Source: Sulfitobacter faviae
GTDB taxonomy: Bacteria > Pseudomonadota > Alphaproteobacteria > Rhodobacterales > Rhodobacteraceae
Assembly (NCBI RefSeq): GCF_029870955.1
Contig: NZ_PGFQ01000001.1
Coordinates: forward strand, 992,001-1,056,000
Direction of reading: 5' to 3'
Length of the DNA stretch: 64,000 nt
The translations under genes were made by a program, and so were the position numbers. Below are positions 40,806-51,963 of this stretch, in pieces. Each line of letters begins with the position of its first letter. The stretch's first letter is position 1. A model generated the notes under the pieces. The model had not been told where the DNA came from, did no database searches, and was given only the letters and a program-made list of their open reading frames with translations.

Positions 40806-40828
40806 GGCGGGGGCAACCCCGCCTTTTT
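40806..40828 (+). terminator. Rho-independent terminator of leuA
   Basis: GGCGGGG (40806-40812) pairs with CCCCGCC (40817-40823), followed by five T, eight bases after the stop codon. Confidence 0.9.
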
Positions 40829-40848
40829 ACGTATACAGTATGGAAGTA

Positions 40849-41011
40849 GGGCATCGCCTGCCCGCGGGGTGGCGAACCAAACCTTAATTCATACCACTTT
40901 ATTGATCTGCCATGGCGCACCCTCAAAATGGCATACCCAGCCTCACTAAATCGCCTCCCCGTCCGGGCGGGCAGGCGATGCCCGGCGCCTGCGGCTTGAT
41001 TCCGGGCCCGG
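40849..41011. repeat. REP-like inverted pair (copy 3) between convergent genes
   Basis: The unit at 40849-40878 (GGGCATCGCCTGCCCGCGGGG, then TGGCGAACC) faces an inverted unit at 40943-41011. The latter has CTCACTAAATCGCC, the hairpin CGCCTCCCCG/CGGGCAGGCG at 40952-40977, GATGCCCGGCGCC and GCGGCTTGATTCCGGG. It is nearly identical in reverse complement to 11760-11850. It lies between leuA and the VOC gene. Confidence 0.78.
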
Positions 41012-41019
41012 TGGCAACT

Positions 41020-41601
41020 TCAATACGGGTTCTTCGCCCCGCGATCGTCACTCAGCGACGCCTGCCCCCGCTCCACGATCTTCACCACTGCATCCGCGAG
41101 ATGCTGCCGCTGGATATGATCATCCCCCGCCGCCACCCGCAGTTTGTGGGCCTCCAGCATCACCTCGGCATGGCTCGACCCGCGCGGTGGGATGAAAGTG
41201 TAGCAAGCCAGTTCGATCAACAGCCCCAGCGGATCCTTGAAATAGATCGAATGCATGAAGCCCCGGTCCTTCACGCCGGAATGCCCGATGCCGCGCGCCT
41301 CCAACCGCGCTGGCACCTGATCGAACATCGCGCGGTCGACCTCGAAGGCCAGATGATGCACGCAGCCCGGGTCCATCGGCGTGCGGTTGTGCACCCGCTT
41401 GCGGTTCTCATTCGTAAAGATCGTGATCAGCCGACCATCGCCGGGATCGAAATACAAATGCCCCTCGTCCGGGTCATCAAGATTAGGCTGGTCAAAGATG
41501 AAAGGCATCCCCAACACCCCCTCCCAAAAGTCGATCGAGCTTTGCCGGTCCGCCCCGGTGAGGGTGATGTGATGCACCCCAAGTGTCTGTATCTTCTGCA
41601 T
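41020..41601 (-). CDS. VOC-superfamily (glyoxalase/dioxygenase-like) protein
   Basis: A 193-residue protein with two betaalphabetabetabeta modules: GVHHITLTGADRQSSIDFW and a second, CVHHLAFEV...HSIYFKDPLGLLIEL. His and Glu residues at the usual metal positions (HHI, HHL, IEL) are kept, so it should bind a divalent metal. The last 50 residues, after IPPRGSSHAE, are an extension outside the fold. It could be a ring-cleavage dioxygenase-like or lyase enzyme; no substrate can be named. It converges on leuA across the REP-like pair. Confidence 0.8.
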   Translation of the reverse strand: MQKIQTLGVHHITLTGADRQSSIDFWEGVLGMPFIFDQPNLDDPDEGHLYFDPGDGRLITIFTNENRKRVHNRTPMDPGCVHHLAFEVDRAMFDQVPARLEARGIGHSGVKDRGFMHSIYFKDPLGLLIELACYTFIPPRGSSHAEVMLEAHKLRVAAGDDHIQRQHLADAVVKIVERGQASLSDDRGAKNPY

Positions 41602-41721
41602 GGTATCGCCGTCCTCCGCCTGTGCTGCGCCCTAAATATTCCGCTCTATGATAGCGCGGCGGCAATATCGCGCCACCTTTGCGGTCTTGCCCCTTTCACC
41701 CTGACCCCGTGCGCCCTATAA

Positions 41722-42837
<1,116 letters not shown>

Positions 42838-42908
42838 CACTGGCAAGTTAGCCAGACCCGGCACGCGGCGAAGACGCCCCGCCTGACCGGGTGGGAGTTT
42901 CGGCACAG

Positions 42909-43811
42909 ATGGCCAAGGACCGTTCCAGTTCCAGCGATTTCACCGGCCCGCTGCGGCGGCTGCTGCTGGTCGTGTTGGTATTGGCGCTGACCGGCATCTT
43001 CCTGCTTTGGCGCATCGACAGCCCCCGCGTTGAACGCTTTCGCGCGCAGGTCACCGACCGCTTCGTGCCTAATCTCGACTGGGCCATGGCCCCGGTCACC
43101 GGCACCATCAACCTGCTGCGCGACTTCCAAAGCTACCAGCGCCTGAGCGAGCAGAACCGCGAGCTGCGCTCGGAACTGCGGCAGATGCAGGCGTGGAAAG
43201 AAGCGGCCCTCCAGTTAGAGCAAGAGAACGCGCGCTTGCTGGACCTCAACAACGTGCGGCTCGACCCGCGGCTGACCTTCATCACCGGCACGGTGCTGGC
43301 CGACAGCGGCTCGCCCTATCGCCAGTCGGTGCTTCTGAACGTCGGTGCGCGCGACGGGCTGGTCGAAGGCTGGGCCACGATGGACGGTATCGGCCTTGTG
43401 GGCCGCATCGCAGGCGTGGGCAAGAACACCGCGCGGGTGATCCTGCTGACCGATGCCTCCAGCCGCATTCCGGCGACGATCCAGCCTTCGGGCCAACGCG
43501 CCATCGTGGCGGGCGACAACAGCGCCGCGCCGCCCTTGGACTTCATCGAGAACCGCGAGCTGGTGCGCCCCGGCGACCGGGTGATCAGCTCGGGCGATGG
43601 CGGCGTGTTCCCCGCGGGCATCCTGATCGGTCAGGTCGCTGCCGATCCGGGCGGGCGGCTGCGCGTGCGGCTGGCGGCAGACTACGAGCGGCTCGAGTTC
43701 CTGCGCGTGCTGCGCCACCACGGCAATGAAACCGTGCCAGACACCGCCCATGTCATCACCTCCGACGGCCCCTTGGCCGATCCGGCGGCGCCGGTCGGAG
43801 TGCAGCCATGA
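42909..43811 (+). CDS. mreC: Rod shape-determining protein MreC
   Basis: A bitopic membrane protein linking MreB to periplasmic synthases and activating PBP2. It is 300 residues with one transmembrane helix (about 18-37), a coiled coil (about 75-115: YQRLSEQNRELRSELRQ) and the two beta domains with RVILLTDASSRIPA and SSGDGGVFPAGILIG. I use the ATG at 42909 with GGGAG upstream; a GTG at 42891 would add six residues. It overlaps mreD by four bases (ATGA). Confidence 0.94.
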   Translation: MAKDRSSSSDFTGPLRRLLLVVLVLALTGIFLLWRIDSPRVERFRAQVTDRFVPNLDWAMAPVTGTINLLRDFQSYQRLSEQNRELRSELRQMQAWKEAALQLEQENARLLDLNNVRLDPRLTFITGTVLADSGSPYRQSVLLNVGARDGLVEGWATMDGIGLVGRIAGVGKNTARVILLTDASSRIPATIQPSGQRAIVAGDNSAAPPLDFIENRELVRPGDRVISSGDGGVFPAGILIGQVAADPGGRLRVRLAADYERLEFLRVLRHHGNETVPDTAHVITSDGPLADPAAPVGVQP

Positions 43812-44345
43812 CCGATCTGTCGCGCAGCCGCCTTTGGGTCATGCGCCTGAGCTTTGTCGCGCTGGCGCTGGTGATCCTGTTCTTCCACCTCCTCCCGCTT
43901 GAGACGACCCCGCGCGCTTGGGCCGGGCCGGACCTGCTGCTGGGCTTTGCCTGCGCTTGGGGCTTCGACGGCCCGAATACGTGCCCTCGCTTTTTCTGGC
44001 GCTGGTCTTTCTGCTGGCGGACCTGTTGCTGCAACGCCCGCCCGGCCTTTGGGCGGTGCTGGCCCTGATCGGGGTCGAGAACCTCAAATCGCGGGGCGGC
44101 ATCTGCGGGATGCGAGCTTTGCCGCCGAATGGCTGACCGTGGCGGTGATCTTGACCATGGTGATCTTTGCCAACCGAATTCTCCTGAGCCTTGCGCTGGT
44201 GCCCACGCCTTCGCTGACGCTGAACCTCACGGAATTGGCACTGACGACGCTCGCTTATCCGCTGATCGTGGCGGTGACCCATGGTATCATGGGCGTGCGC
44301 AAGACCGCGCCGGGCGACCTGGATGCGCTTGGCAAACGGGTATGA
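43808..44345 (+). CDS. mreD: Rod shape-determining protein MreD (two frameshifts in this sequence)
   Basis: A small polytopic inner-membrane partner of MreC, 179 residues after repair. Helices are visible as VALALVILFFHLLPL, SLFLALVFLLADLLL, TVAVILTMVIFANRILL and TTLAYPLIVAVTHG. Two G-runs are each one base short: 43959-43962 (restores ACAWGLRRPEYVPSL) and 44093-44096 (restores LKSRGRHLRDASFAAEW). The three successive frames read seamlessly after repair. Placement between mreC and mrdA confirms the identity of a family with low sequence conservation. Confidence 0.88.
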
Positions 44346-44360
44346 TCGGAGAGCGATGAG

Positions 44361-46309
44361 ATGAGACGGAGCCGCGCCGACAATGATGCAACCCACACGC
44401 GCCTGACGCGTCGCGCCGCCCTTTTGGGCGGGGCGCAGCTGCTGTTCATGGGCGGGCTGGCCGCGCGCATGCGCTATCTACAGGTCGATCAGGCCGACCA
44501 GTTCCGCCTGCTGGCCGAAGAGAACCGCATCAACATCCGCCTGATCCCCCCGCCCGGGGTGAGATTTTTGACCGCAACGGCATACAGCTTGCCGATAACG
44601 TGCCCTCCTACCGGATCGTCATGGTCCGCGAAGATGCGGGCGACGTGGAAGCGGTGATGGAGCGGCTCGCCCAAGTCATCGAGATCGACGAGGAGACCCG
44701 CGAACGCGCCATGACCGAAATGTCGCGCTCTGCCCCCTTCCTGCCCGTCACCATCGTTGATGACGTGAGTTGGGAAGTCGTGAGCAAAGTCAGCGTCAAC
44801 GCCCCCGCCCTGCCCGGCGTCACGCCCGAAGTGGGCCTGACCCGCGTCTACCCGCGCGGCGCGGATTTCGCCCATGTGGTGGGCCGCGTAGGCAGGGTGA
44901 GCCAAGCCGACCTCGACGCGCTGGAGAACCCCGACCAGGTGTTGCGCATCCCGCGGTTTCAAATCGGCAAGATCAACGTCGAAGCCCGGGCCGAAAACCT
45001 GCTGCGCGGCGCGGCGGGCACCAAACATGTGGAGGTCAACGCCACGGGCCGCGTGATGCGCGAGCTGGAGCGGCGCGAGGGGCAGGCCGGGGCCGATCTG
45101 CAACTGACCGTGGACGCCAATCTGCAACGCTATGTGCAGGCCCGTCTGGGCGAGGAAAGCGCCGCTGTGGTCATCATCGATTGCGAGAATGGCGATCTGG
45201 CCGCGCTTGCATCCTCGCCCAGCTACGACCCGAACCTCTTTATCGGCGGCATCTCATCGGCGGATTACAACCCGCTGCTGAACTCGAAATACCGCCCCTT
45301 GGTGAACAAACCCATACAGGGCACCTACCCGCCCGGCTCGACCTTCAAGATGATTGTGGCGCTTGCCGCCATCGAAGAGGGCATCGTCACCCCCGATGAG
45401 ACGGTCTATTGCCCCGGCCATCTGGAAGTCGCGGGGCGGCGGTTCCACTGCTGGAAACGCGCGGGCCACGGCTGGGTCGATCTGCAACATTCGCTGAAAC
45501 AATCCTGCGACGTCTATTACTACGATCTCGCGGTAAAGGTCGGGATCGAAAAGATCACCGCCATGGCGAACCGCTTTGGCCTTGGGATCAAACATGATCT
45601 GGCGCTGTCCTCGGTCGCGGGCGGGCTGGCGCCCACGAAACAGTGGAAACGCTCGGCCCGGGGTGAGGATTGGGTCGTGGGTGACACGGTCAACGCCTCT
45701 ATCGGGCAGGGTTTCACCCTCTCCTCCCCGCTGCAATTGGCGGTGATGAGCGCGCGGATCGCCACGGGCCGCGCGGTGACGCCGCGGCTGATCAAATCCA
45801 TCGACGGGGTGGAGCAACCCAGCGGCGCGGGCGAACCGATGGGGCTGAACGAAAACAACCTGCGCCAATTGCGCAAGGCGATGTACGATGTGGTGAACGA
45901 CCGCCGCGGCACCGGCTACCGCAGCCGCATCATCGACGACACGATGCGCATGGCGGGCAAGACCGGCACCAGTCAGGTGCGCAACATCACCGCCGCCGAA
46001 CGCGCCCGCGGCGTGACCAGCAACGCCGACCTGCCGTGGGAACGCCGCGACCACGCGCTCTTTGTCTGCTTTGCACCCTATGACAAACCGAAATACGCAG
46101 CCTGTGTGCTGGTAGAACACGGCGGCGGCGGCTCGACTGCGGCGGCCCCGATTGCGCGCGACGTGATGTTGCAGGCCATGGCGGGCGGTGAGCCGCCACT
46201 CGAAGCCTACCCCAAGTCCGACCGGGGCCGCATCGCCACCCAGCAAGAGGAGCTGCGCAACACCACGCCCGAGACCACCGCCAATCTGGAGGGGGAGGAT
46301 CAGGCATGA
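44361..46309 (+). CDS. mrdA: Penicillin-binding protein 2, elongation transpeptidase (frameshifted in this sequence)
   Basis: Cross-links peptidoglycan during rod elongation, working with RodA. It is 649 residues after repair with an N-terminal membrane anchor (LTRRAALLGGAQLLFMGGL). The pedestal domain includes EIFDRNGIQLADN and the transpeptidase has GSTFKM (SxxK), KQSCDVYYY (SxN-type SCD) and GKTGTSQV (KTG). The frame breaks at the G-run 44556-44559, exactly where PPPGGEIFDRNG should read. The ATG at 44361 has GGAGAG upstream. Its stop overlaps the rodA start. Confidence 0.94.
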
Positions 46310-47444
46310 GCTATCTTGAGCATACGGTCAAATCCGTCCCCACAGGGCTGCGCAAGATCCTCTTTATGAACTGGCCGCTGGCGATCCTGCTGACCAGTGT
46401 CGCGGGCGTCGGCTTTCTCATGCTCTATTCGGTCGCGGGCGGGTCATTCTCCCCTGGGCCGAACCGCAGATGAAACGTTTCGCCATGGGCATGGCAATCA
46501 TGTTCACCGTGGCGATGGTGCCGATCTGGCTTTGGCGCAACCTGTCGGGCGTGGCCTATGGGGCGACCTTGGTGCTGCTGGTCGCGGTCGAACTCTTCGG
46601 CTCTGTCGGCATGGGTGCGCAGCGGTGGATCGACATCGGCTTCATGCGGCTACAACCGTCGGAACTGATGAAAATCACGCTGGTCCTGTTTCTGGCCGCC
46701 TATTACGACTGGCTGCCGGTCAAGAAGGTGTCCCGCCCCTTCTGGGTGCTGGTGCCCATTCTGATCATCGTGATCCCCACCGCGCTGGTGCTGAAACAGC
46801 CCGACCTTGGCACCTCGATCCTGCTCTTGACCGCCGGGGGCGGGCTGATGTTCCTCGCGGGGGTGCACTGGGCCTATTTCGCCGCCGTCATCACCGCCGC
46901 CATCGGGCTGGTCACCGCCGTCTTCCAGTCGCGCGGGACACCGTGGCAATTGCTGAAAGATTACCAATACCGCCGCATCGACACCTTTCTCGACCCCAGC
47001 CAAGACCCGCTTGGCGCGGGCTATCACATCACCCAATCCAAGATCGCGCTTGGCTCGGGCGGCTGGTCGGGGCGCGGCTATATGCAGGGCACCCAATCGC
47101 GGCTGAACTTCCTGCCCGAGAAACACACCGACTTCATCTTCACCACATTGGCCGAAGAGTTCGGCTTCGTCGGCGGCGTCTCCCTTCTGGGGCTTTACGC
47201 GCTGATCATCCTGTTCTGCGTGGCCTCGGCGGTGAAGAACAAGGACCGCTTCTCAAGCCTGCTGACCCTTGGCATCGCACTTAACTTCTTTCTCTTTTTC
47301 GCCGTTAACATGTCGATGGTCATGGGGCTGGCCCCCGTGGTCGGCGTGCCCCTGCCGATGGTGAGCTATGGCGGCTCGGCCATGCTGGTGCTGCTGCTGG
47401 CCTTCGGCTTGGTGCAATCGGCGCATGTTCATAGACCGAGGTAA
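46306..47444 (+). CDS. rodA: Rod shape-determining glycosyltransferase RodA (frameshifted in this sequence)
   Basis: A SEDS-family peptidoglycan polymerase with about ten membrane helices, 379 residues after repair. Family hallmarks: GAQRWIDIGFMRLQPSE, KQPDLGTS, RRIDTFLDPSQDP, LNFLPEKHTDFIF and PLPMVSYGGSAM. The frame breaks at the C-run 46451-46454; one base restores GGSFSPWAEPQMKR. Its ATG overlaps the mrdA stop as ATGA. It is the last gene of the morphogenetic cluster; the next gene starts three bases on and may be read through. Confidence 0.95.
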
Positions 47445-47447
47445 TTC

Positions 47448-48386
47448 ATGACGATCAACATTCTCTTCGCCGCCAAAGCCGAACGCTGGGACGGCTACGA
47501 ACAGCCTTTGAACGAAGCGCTGCGCAAAGCACTGCCGGGGCAGGAATTCACGCTGGCCACCGATCTGCCCCCCGAAGAGGTCGACTATATCGTCTACGCC
47601 CCCAACAGCGACTTGCAGGACTTCACCCCCTATACCCGCGCCAAGGCGGTGCTAAACCTCTGGGCTGGGGTGGAGGCGATCACCGGCAACGAGACTTTGA
47701 AGATCCCGCTGGCGCGGATGGTCGACTTCGGCCTGACCCACGGCATGGTGGAATGGTGTACCGGCCACGTGCTGCGCCATCATCTGGGGATGGATACCGA
47801 CATCCTGCGCAAGGATGCCAAATGGGAGCCGCGCACCCCGCCGCTGGCGCGTGAGCGCAGCGTGGCGGTGCTGGGCATCGGCGCGCTCGGCCAAGCGGTG
47901 GCCGAGGCGCTGGTGGGACTGGGCTTTGACGTGACCGGCTGGTCACGCAGCGAAAAGCAGATCGAGGGGGTACGTTGCCTGCATGGCGACGAAGGTCTGA
48001 CGGAAACGCTAAAGCGCGCCGAGATCGCCGTGCTCCTGATGCCCGACACACCCGCCACGCAGAATGTGCTGAATGCCGAGACGCTGGCGCAGATGCCCGA
48101 GGGCGCCTTCATCATCAACCCCGGTCGCGGGCCGCTGATCGACGACGATGCGCTCTTGGCGGCGCTCGACAGCGGGCAGATCACCCATGCAACGCTGGAT
48201 GTCTTCCGGGTCGAGCCCCTACCCGAGGATCACCCCTATTGGGCGCATCCGAAGGTGACCGTGACCCCGCATATCGCGGCGGCCACGCGCAACGACACGG
48301 CCTCGGAGGTCATCGCCGAGAACATTCGCCGCAGTGAGGCCGGGGAGCCCCTGATACATCTGGTAGACCGCGACCGGGGGTATTGA
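47448..48386 (+). CDS. ghrA: Glyoxylate/hydroxypyruvate reductase A-like (D-2-hydroxyacid dehydrogenase)
   Basis: An NAD(P)H-dependent cytoplasmic reductase of 312 residues. The cofactor site is LGIGALGQAVAEAL (about residues 142-155). Catalytic residues are in NPGRGPLIDDDAL (Arg), DVFRVEPLPEDHPYW (Glu) and TPHIAAATR (His). WSRSEKQIEGV after the second strand suggests NADP preference. It follows rodA by three bases, probably co-transcribed but functionally unrelated. Confidence 0.9.
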   Translation: MTINILFAAKAERWDGYEQPLNEALRKALPGQEFTLATDLPPEEVDYIVYAPNSDLQDFTPYTRAKAVLNLWAGVEAITGNETLKIPLARMVDFGLTHGMVEWCTGHVLRHHLGMDTDILRKDAKWEPRTPPLARERSVAVLGIGALGQAVAEALVGLGFDVTGWSRSEKQIEGVRCLHGDEGLTETLKRAEIAVLLMPDTPATQNVLNAETLAQMPEGAFIINPGRGPLIDDDALLAALDSGQITHATLDVFRVEPLPEDHPYWAHPKVTVTPHIAAATRNDTASEVIAENIRRSEAGEPLIHLVDRDRGY

Positions 48387-48405
48387 CCCCCGGCCACGTC
48401 GGCAT

Positions 48406-50418
48406 TCAGGCCGCCAGCCTGCGCCCCTTGAGCAGCGCTTCGACCCCCGGCAGACGACCCCGGAAGGCGGTGTAAAGCTCTGCCGGATCGCGGCTGCCGC
48501 CGGTCGAAAGGATGTGTTCTTCCAACGCCTCGGCACGTTCCGCATCAAAAGCCCCGTCCGCTTCCTCAAAGGCGGCGAAGGCGTCGGCGTCCATCACCTC
48601 GGACCACATGTAGCTGTAATAGGCGCTGGAATAGCCATCGCCCGAAAAGACATGCGCGAACTGCGGGGTGGCATGGCGCATCCGGATCGCCTGCGGCATG
48701 CCGATGCTGCTGAGCACCTCGGCCTGTTTCGCCATCGGATCGGCAGGCGGCTCGCCGTCGTGGAACTCCAGATCGACAAGGGCGGAGGCGATGTATTCCA
48801 CCGTCTGAAAGCCCATGTCGAAGGTCGCGGCGGCCAAAACCTTGTCGAGCATCTCGCGCGGCATCGCCTCGCCCGTGCGGGCATGGGTGGCGAATTTCTG
48901 CAGCACCTCGGGCTGGTCCAGCCAGTGCTCGTAAAGCTGGCTCGGCAATTCCACGAAGTCGCGCGCCACCGAGGTGCCGCTGACGCTTTCATAGGTCACG
49001 TCCGAGAGCATCTGGTGCAGCGCATGGCCGAACTCGTGGAACAACGTGCGGGCGTCGTCGTAGGACAGCAGCGCCGGATCGCCCTTGGCGAAATTGCAGA
49101 CGTTGATCACCACGGGGGCCTGTTCGCGCGGGAACTTCGCCTGCGCGCGCATGGCCGAGCACCACGCGCCCGACCGTTTCGAGCCGCGCGCGAAATAATC
49201 ACCGATAAAGACCGCCACATGCTGGCCGTCCCGCGTCACTTCCCACGCCCGGCAATCGGGATGGTAGAGCGGCACGTCGAGGGCTGCGAACTCCAGCCCA
49301 AACAGCCGGTTGGCGCAGTCGAAGGCCGCGTCGATCATCCGGTTAAGCTGGAAATAGGGCTTCAGCGCGGCCTCATCGAGGTCATGCTCAGCCGCGCGCC
49401 GCTTCTCGGCGTAGTAGCGCCAGTCCCACGGCTCCAGCGCACCGTTCACACCGTCCTCGCGCATCAGCGCGGTCAGCACCTCGGCATCGGCGTCGGCCTG
49501 CGCCTTGGCCGGTTTCCAGACCGACATCAGCAGGTCGCGCACCGCCGCGGGCGTCTTGGCCATCTCGGTTTCGAGCTTGTAGTCGGCGAAGTTGTCGTAG
49601 CCCAGAAGCGCCGCGCGCTCCTTGCGCAGGGCCAGCGTCTCGGCCGCGATCTCGCGGTTGTCTGTCTCTCCGCCGTTCGCGCCCCGCGCTTCCCACGCGC
49701 GGAATGCCTTCTCGCGCAGGTCGCGGCGGTCCGAAAATTGCAGGAAGGGCGTAATGAGCGAGCGCGACAGCGTGACCACCGGGCCTTGCGCGCCCTTTTC
49801 TTCGCCCGCAGCCCGGGCGGCATCGATCACGAAATCCGGCAGGCCGGTCAGATCGTCCTCGGAGAGCGGCATGAACCAGTCGCGCTCGTCCGCCAGCAGG
49901 TTCTGGGTGAACTGCGTGCCCAGCACCGCCAGCCGCGCCTTGATCTCCTTCATGCGCTCGGCCTCCGACCCCGTCAGCGCGGCGCCTGAGCGGACGAAGC
50001 CACGGTGCGTCAGCATCAGCACGCGGGCCTGTTCCTCGCTGAGGTCGAGCCTGTCGCGCGCCTCCCAAACGGCGTTGATGCGGGCGAAGAGCTTCGTGTT
50101 GCCCGAGATCGCCGATTGATGCGCGGCGAGCTTGGGGGAGAAGTCGCGCTGCAGTGCCTCCCGCGCCGGGTTGCTGTCTGCGCCTGCGACGGTAAAGAAG
50201 ACGCTTAGAACCTTGTCGAGCGCCTCGCCCGAGGCTTCCAGCGCTTCGATGGTATTGGCGAAGCTGGGGGCTTCGGGGTTCTCGGCAATAGCGTCGATCT
50301 CGGCCCGGTGGGCGGTGAGCGCCTCCTCCAAAGCGGGGGCGAAATCATCGTCGGAAATGCGGTCAAAGGGGGCGATGCCGAAGGGGGTCTTCCATTCGGT
50401 CAGAAGCGGGTTTGTCAT
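48406..50418 (-). CDS. M3-family peptidase (oligopeptidase A / dipeptidyl carboxypeptidase)
   Basis: A cytoplasmic zinc oligopeptidase of 670 residues that degrades short peptides, such as cleaved signal peptides. The zinc motif is LFHEFGHALHQML with the third ligand in the downstream ARDFVELPSQLYEHW. There is no signal peptide. The start ATG at 50418 begins MTNPLLTEW. OpdA and Dcp are close relatives; I cannot separate them from sequence alone, though FARGSKRSGAWC fits either. The frame is intact over 2 kb. Confidence 0.92.
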   Translation of the reverse strand: MTNPLLTEWKTPFGIAPFDRISDDDFAPALEEALTAHRAEIDAIAENPEAPSFANTIEALEASGEALDKVLSVFFTVAGADSNPAREALQRDFSPKLAAHQSAISGNTKLFARINAVWEARDRLDLSEEQARVLMLTHRGFVRSGAALTGSEAERMKEIKARLAVLGTQFTQNLLADERDWFMPLSEDDLTGLPDFVIDAARAAGEEKGAQGPVVTLSRSLITPFLQFSDRRDLREKAFRAWEARGANGGETDNREIAAETLALRKERAALLGYDNFADYKLETEMAKTPAAVRDLLMSVWKPAKAQADADAEVLTALMREDGVNGALEPWDWRYYAEKRRAAEHDLDEAALKPYFQLNRMIDAAFDCANRLFGLEFAALDVPLYHPDCRAWEVTRDGQHVAVFIGDYFARGSKRSGAWCSAMRAQAKFPREQAPVVINVCNFAKGDPALLSYDDARTLFHEFGHALHQMLSDVTYESVSGTSVARDFVELPSQLYEHWLDQPEVLQKFATHARTGEAMPREMLDKVLAAATFDMGFQTVEYIASALVDLEFHDGEPPADPMAKQAEVLSSIGMPQAIRMRHATPQFAHVFSGDGYSSAYYSYMWSEVMDADAFAAFEEADGAFDAERAEALEEHILSTGGSRDPAELYTAFRGRLPGVEALLKGRRLAA

Positions 50419-50466
50419 GCAGGTCTCCTTTGCGCCCAAGATGGGGCGCGCAGGGGTGACTTGCAA

Positions 50467-51504
50467 TCACCCGCCGCAGGTTTCGCAGCCCTTCCGCCGT
50501 TTCAGCCCGATCTTGCGGGTCTCGCCATAAAGCCCGTCGTAGATCATCATCTCGCCGCGCAGCACGCTGCCCGCCCCGGTGATGAGCTTTACCGCCTCCA
50601 GCGCCATCATCGTGCCGATCACGCCGGGCAGCGGCCCGATCACCCCGGCCTCGGCGCAGGAGGGCGCAAGCCCCGCCGCCGGCGCTTCGGGGAAAATGCA
50701 GCGATAACAGGGCGCGCCGCGGGCGGGGTCGAAGACGCTGAGCTGCCCCTCCCATTGGCTGAGCGCCCCCGAGATGAGCGGCGTGGCCGTCGCGACGCAG
50801 GCCGCGTTCACCCGGTAGCGGGTATCGAAATTGTCGGTCCCGTCGAGCACGAGGTCATAGTCGGCCACCAGATCCTCGGCGATCTCGTCGGTCAGGCGGC
50901 GGTGGTAGGGGCGCACGGTGACATGGGGGTTCTGCGCCAGCATCTCGGCCTGCGCGGAGAAGACCTTGGGCGTGCCGATGGCGGCGTCCTTGTGGATCAC
51001 CTGCCGTTGCAGGTTCGCGTTCTCGACCGCGTCATCGTCGATCACCCCGATGGTGCCGACGCCCGCCGCGGCGAGGTACTGCAGCACCGGCGCGCCGAGG
51101 CCGCCCGCGCCGATCACCAGCACCTTCGCGTTCTTCAGCGCCTTCTGCCCGGGGCCGCCGACCTCGCGCAAAACGATGTGCCGGGCGTAGCGGTCCAGCT
51201 CACTCTCCGAGAAACGGCCCGAGGTGGGGGCTTCAGTCGGCGCGTCCGGCGTGGCGCGCGCGCGCAGGGTCGCCAGCCCCTGCCGGTAGAGCAACACCAG
51301 CACGACGAAACCGCCCAAGAGCAGCCAAGGCGCGGCGCTGCCGCCGGTGGCGAGGCGCAGCGGATGGGTGGCCGGAAACAGCAGATGCAGCGCGACCAGC
51401 GCCAGATACATCAGGCCAATCAGCCCCGCGCGCAGCCCGCGCGGCAGGCCGAGGAAGCCGCCGCCGAACCAAAGCGCCGCCGCGATGATCAAAACAGCCA
51501 GCAT
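50467..51504 (-). CDS. moeB: ThiF/MoeB-family adenylyltransferase with N-terminal membrane segments
   Basis: An E1-like enzyme that adenylates the C-terminus of a small sulfur-carrier protein (MoaD or ThiS). The catalytic domain (about residues 100-345) has the ATP site VIGAGGLGAPVLQYLAAAG, DDDAVENANLQRQ, and zinc cysteines in CYRCIF and CETCGG. Unusually, the first 80 residues form about three hydrophobic helices (LAVLIIAAALWFGGGF, GLIGLMYLALVALHLL, APWLLLGGFVVLVLL), which would anchor it to the inner membrane. Its ATG at 51504 overlaps the dut stop as TGATG. Confidence 0.88.
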   Translation of the reverse strand: MLAVLIIAAALWFGGGFLGLPRGLRAGLIGLMYLALVALHLLFPATHPLRLATGGSAAPWLLLGGFVVLVLLYRQGLATLRARATPDAPTEAPTSGRFSESELDRYARHIVLREVGGPGQKALKNAKVLVIGAGGLGAPVLQYLAAAGVGTIGVIDDDAVENANLQRQVIHKDAAIGTPKVFSAQAEMLAQNPHVTVRPYHRRLTDEIAEDLVADYDLVLDGTDNFDTRYRVNAACVATATPLISGALSQWEGQLSVFDPARGAPCYRCIFPEAPAAGLAPSCAEAGVIGPLPGVIGTMMALEAVKLITGAGSVLRGEMMIYDGLYGETRKIGLKRRKGCETCGG

Positions 51505-51954
51505 CACTGCGCCCCCGTCGAGCCGAACCCGCCCGCGCCGCGCGGGGTCTCATCAAGGCGCTCGGCCAGATCGAAGCCCGTCTGCACCACCGGGGCCACG
51601 ACCATCTGCGCGATGCGCATGCCATGTTCGACGGTGAAGGCCTCCGCCCCATATTGCCCATGATCACCCCACCACGCCGCGATAATCGCTGTCGATGGTG
51701 CCGGGGCTGTTGATCAGGGTGATCCCATGCTTCAGCGCGAGGCCCGAGCGCGGGCGGATCTGCACCTCGAACCCCTGTGGGATCGCCATCTGCAACCCGG
51801 TGGAGATCAGCGCCCGCGCGCCGGGGGCCAGAACGACGGCGCCGCCGGGCAGATTGGCCCGCAGATCCGCCCCCGCCGCCCCGGCGCTTTCATAGGCGGG
51901 CAGTGGCAGGCTGCGGTCCGCGCCCTCGGCCCAGCAGAGGTTGATCGTGGTCAT
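51504..51954 (-). CDS. dut: dUTP diphosphatase (two frameshifts in this sequence)
   Basis: Hydrolyses dUTP to dUMP, keeping uracil out of DNA. It is 150 residues after repair, the normal size of the trimeric enzyme. All five motifs can be read: [41 protein letters not shown] and [10 protein letters not shown]. Two C-runs on the plus strand are one base short: 51667-51670 (after YRGVVG) and 51647-51650 (restores [15 protein letters not shown]). Neither can be a pseudogene event in isolation given the intact motifs on both sides. It lies between coaBC and moeB on the same strand. Confidence 0.92.
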
Positions 51955-51963
51955 AGCGCCCCC

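Noticed and set aside
51504..51954. Programmed ribosomal frameshifting in dut, mreD and other split genes
   Set aside because: There are too many sites, all with the same one-base deficit in plain G/C runs, and two within 20 bases in dut. No heptamer plus pseudoknot arrangement is evident. Sequencing error explains all.
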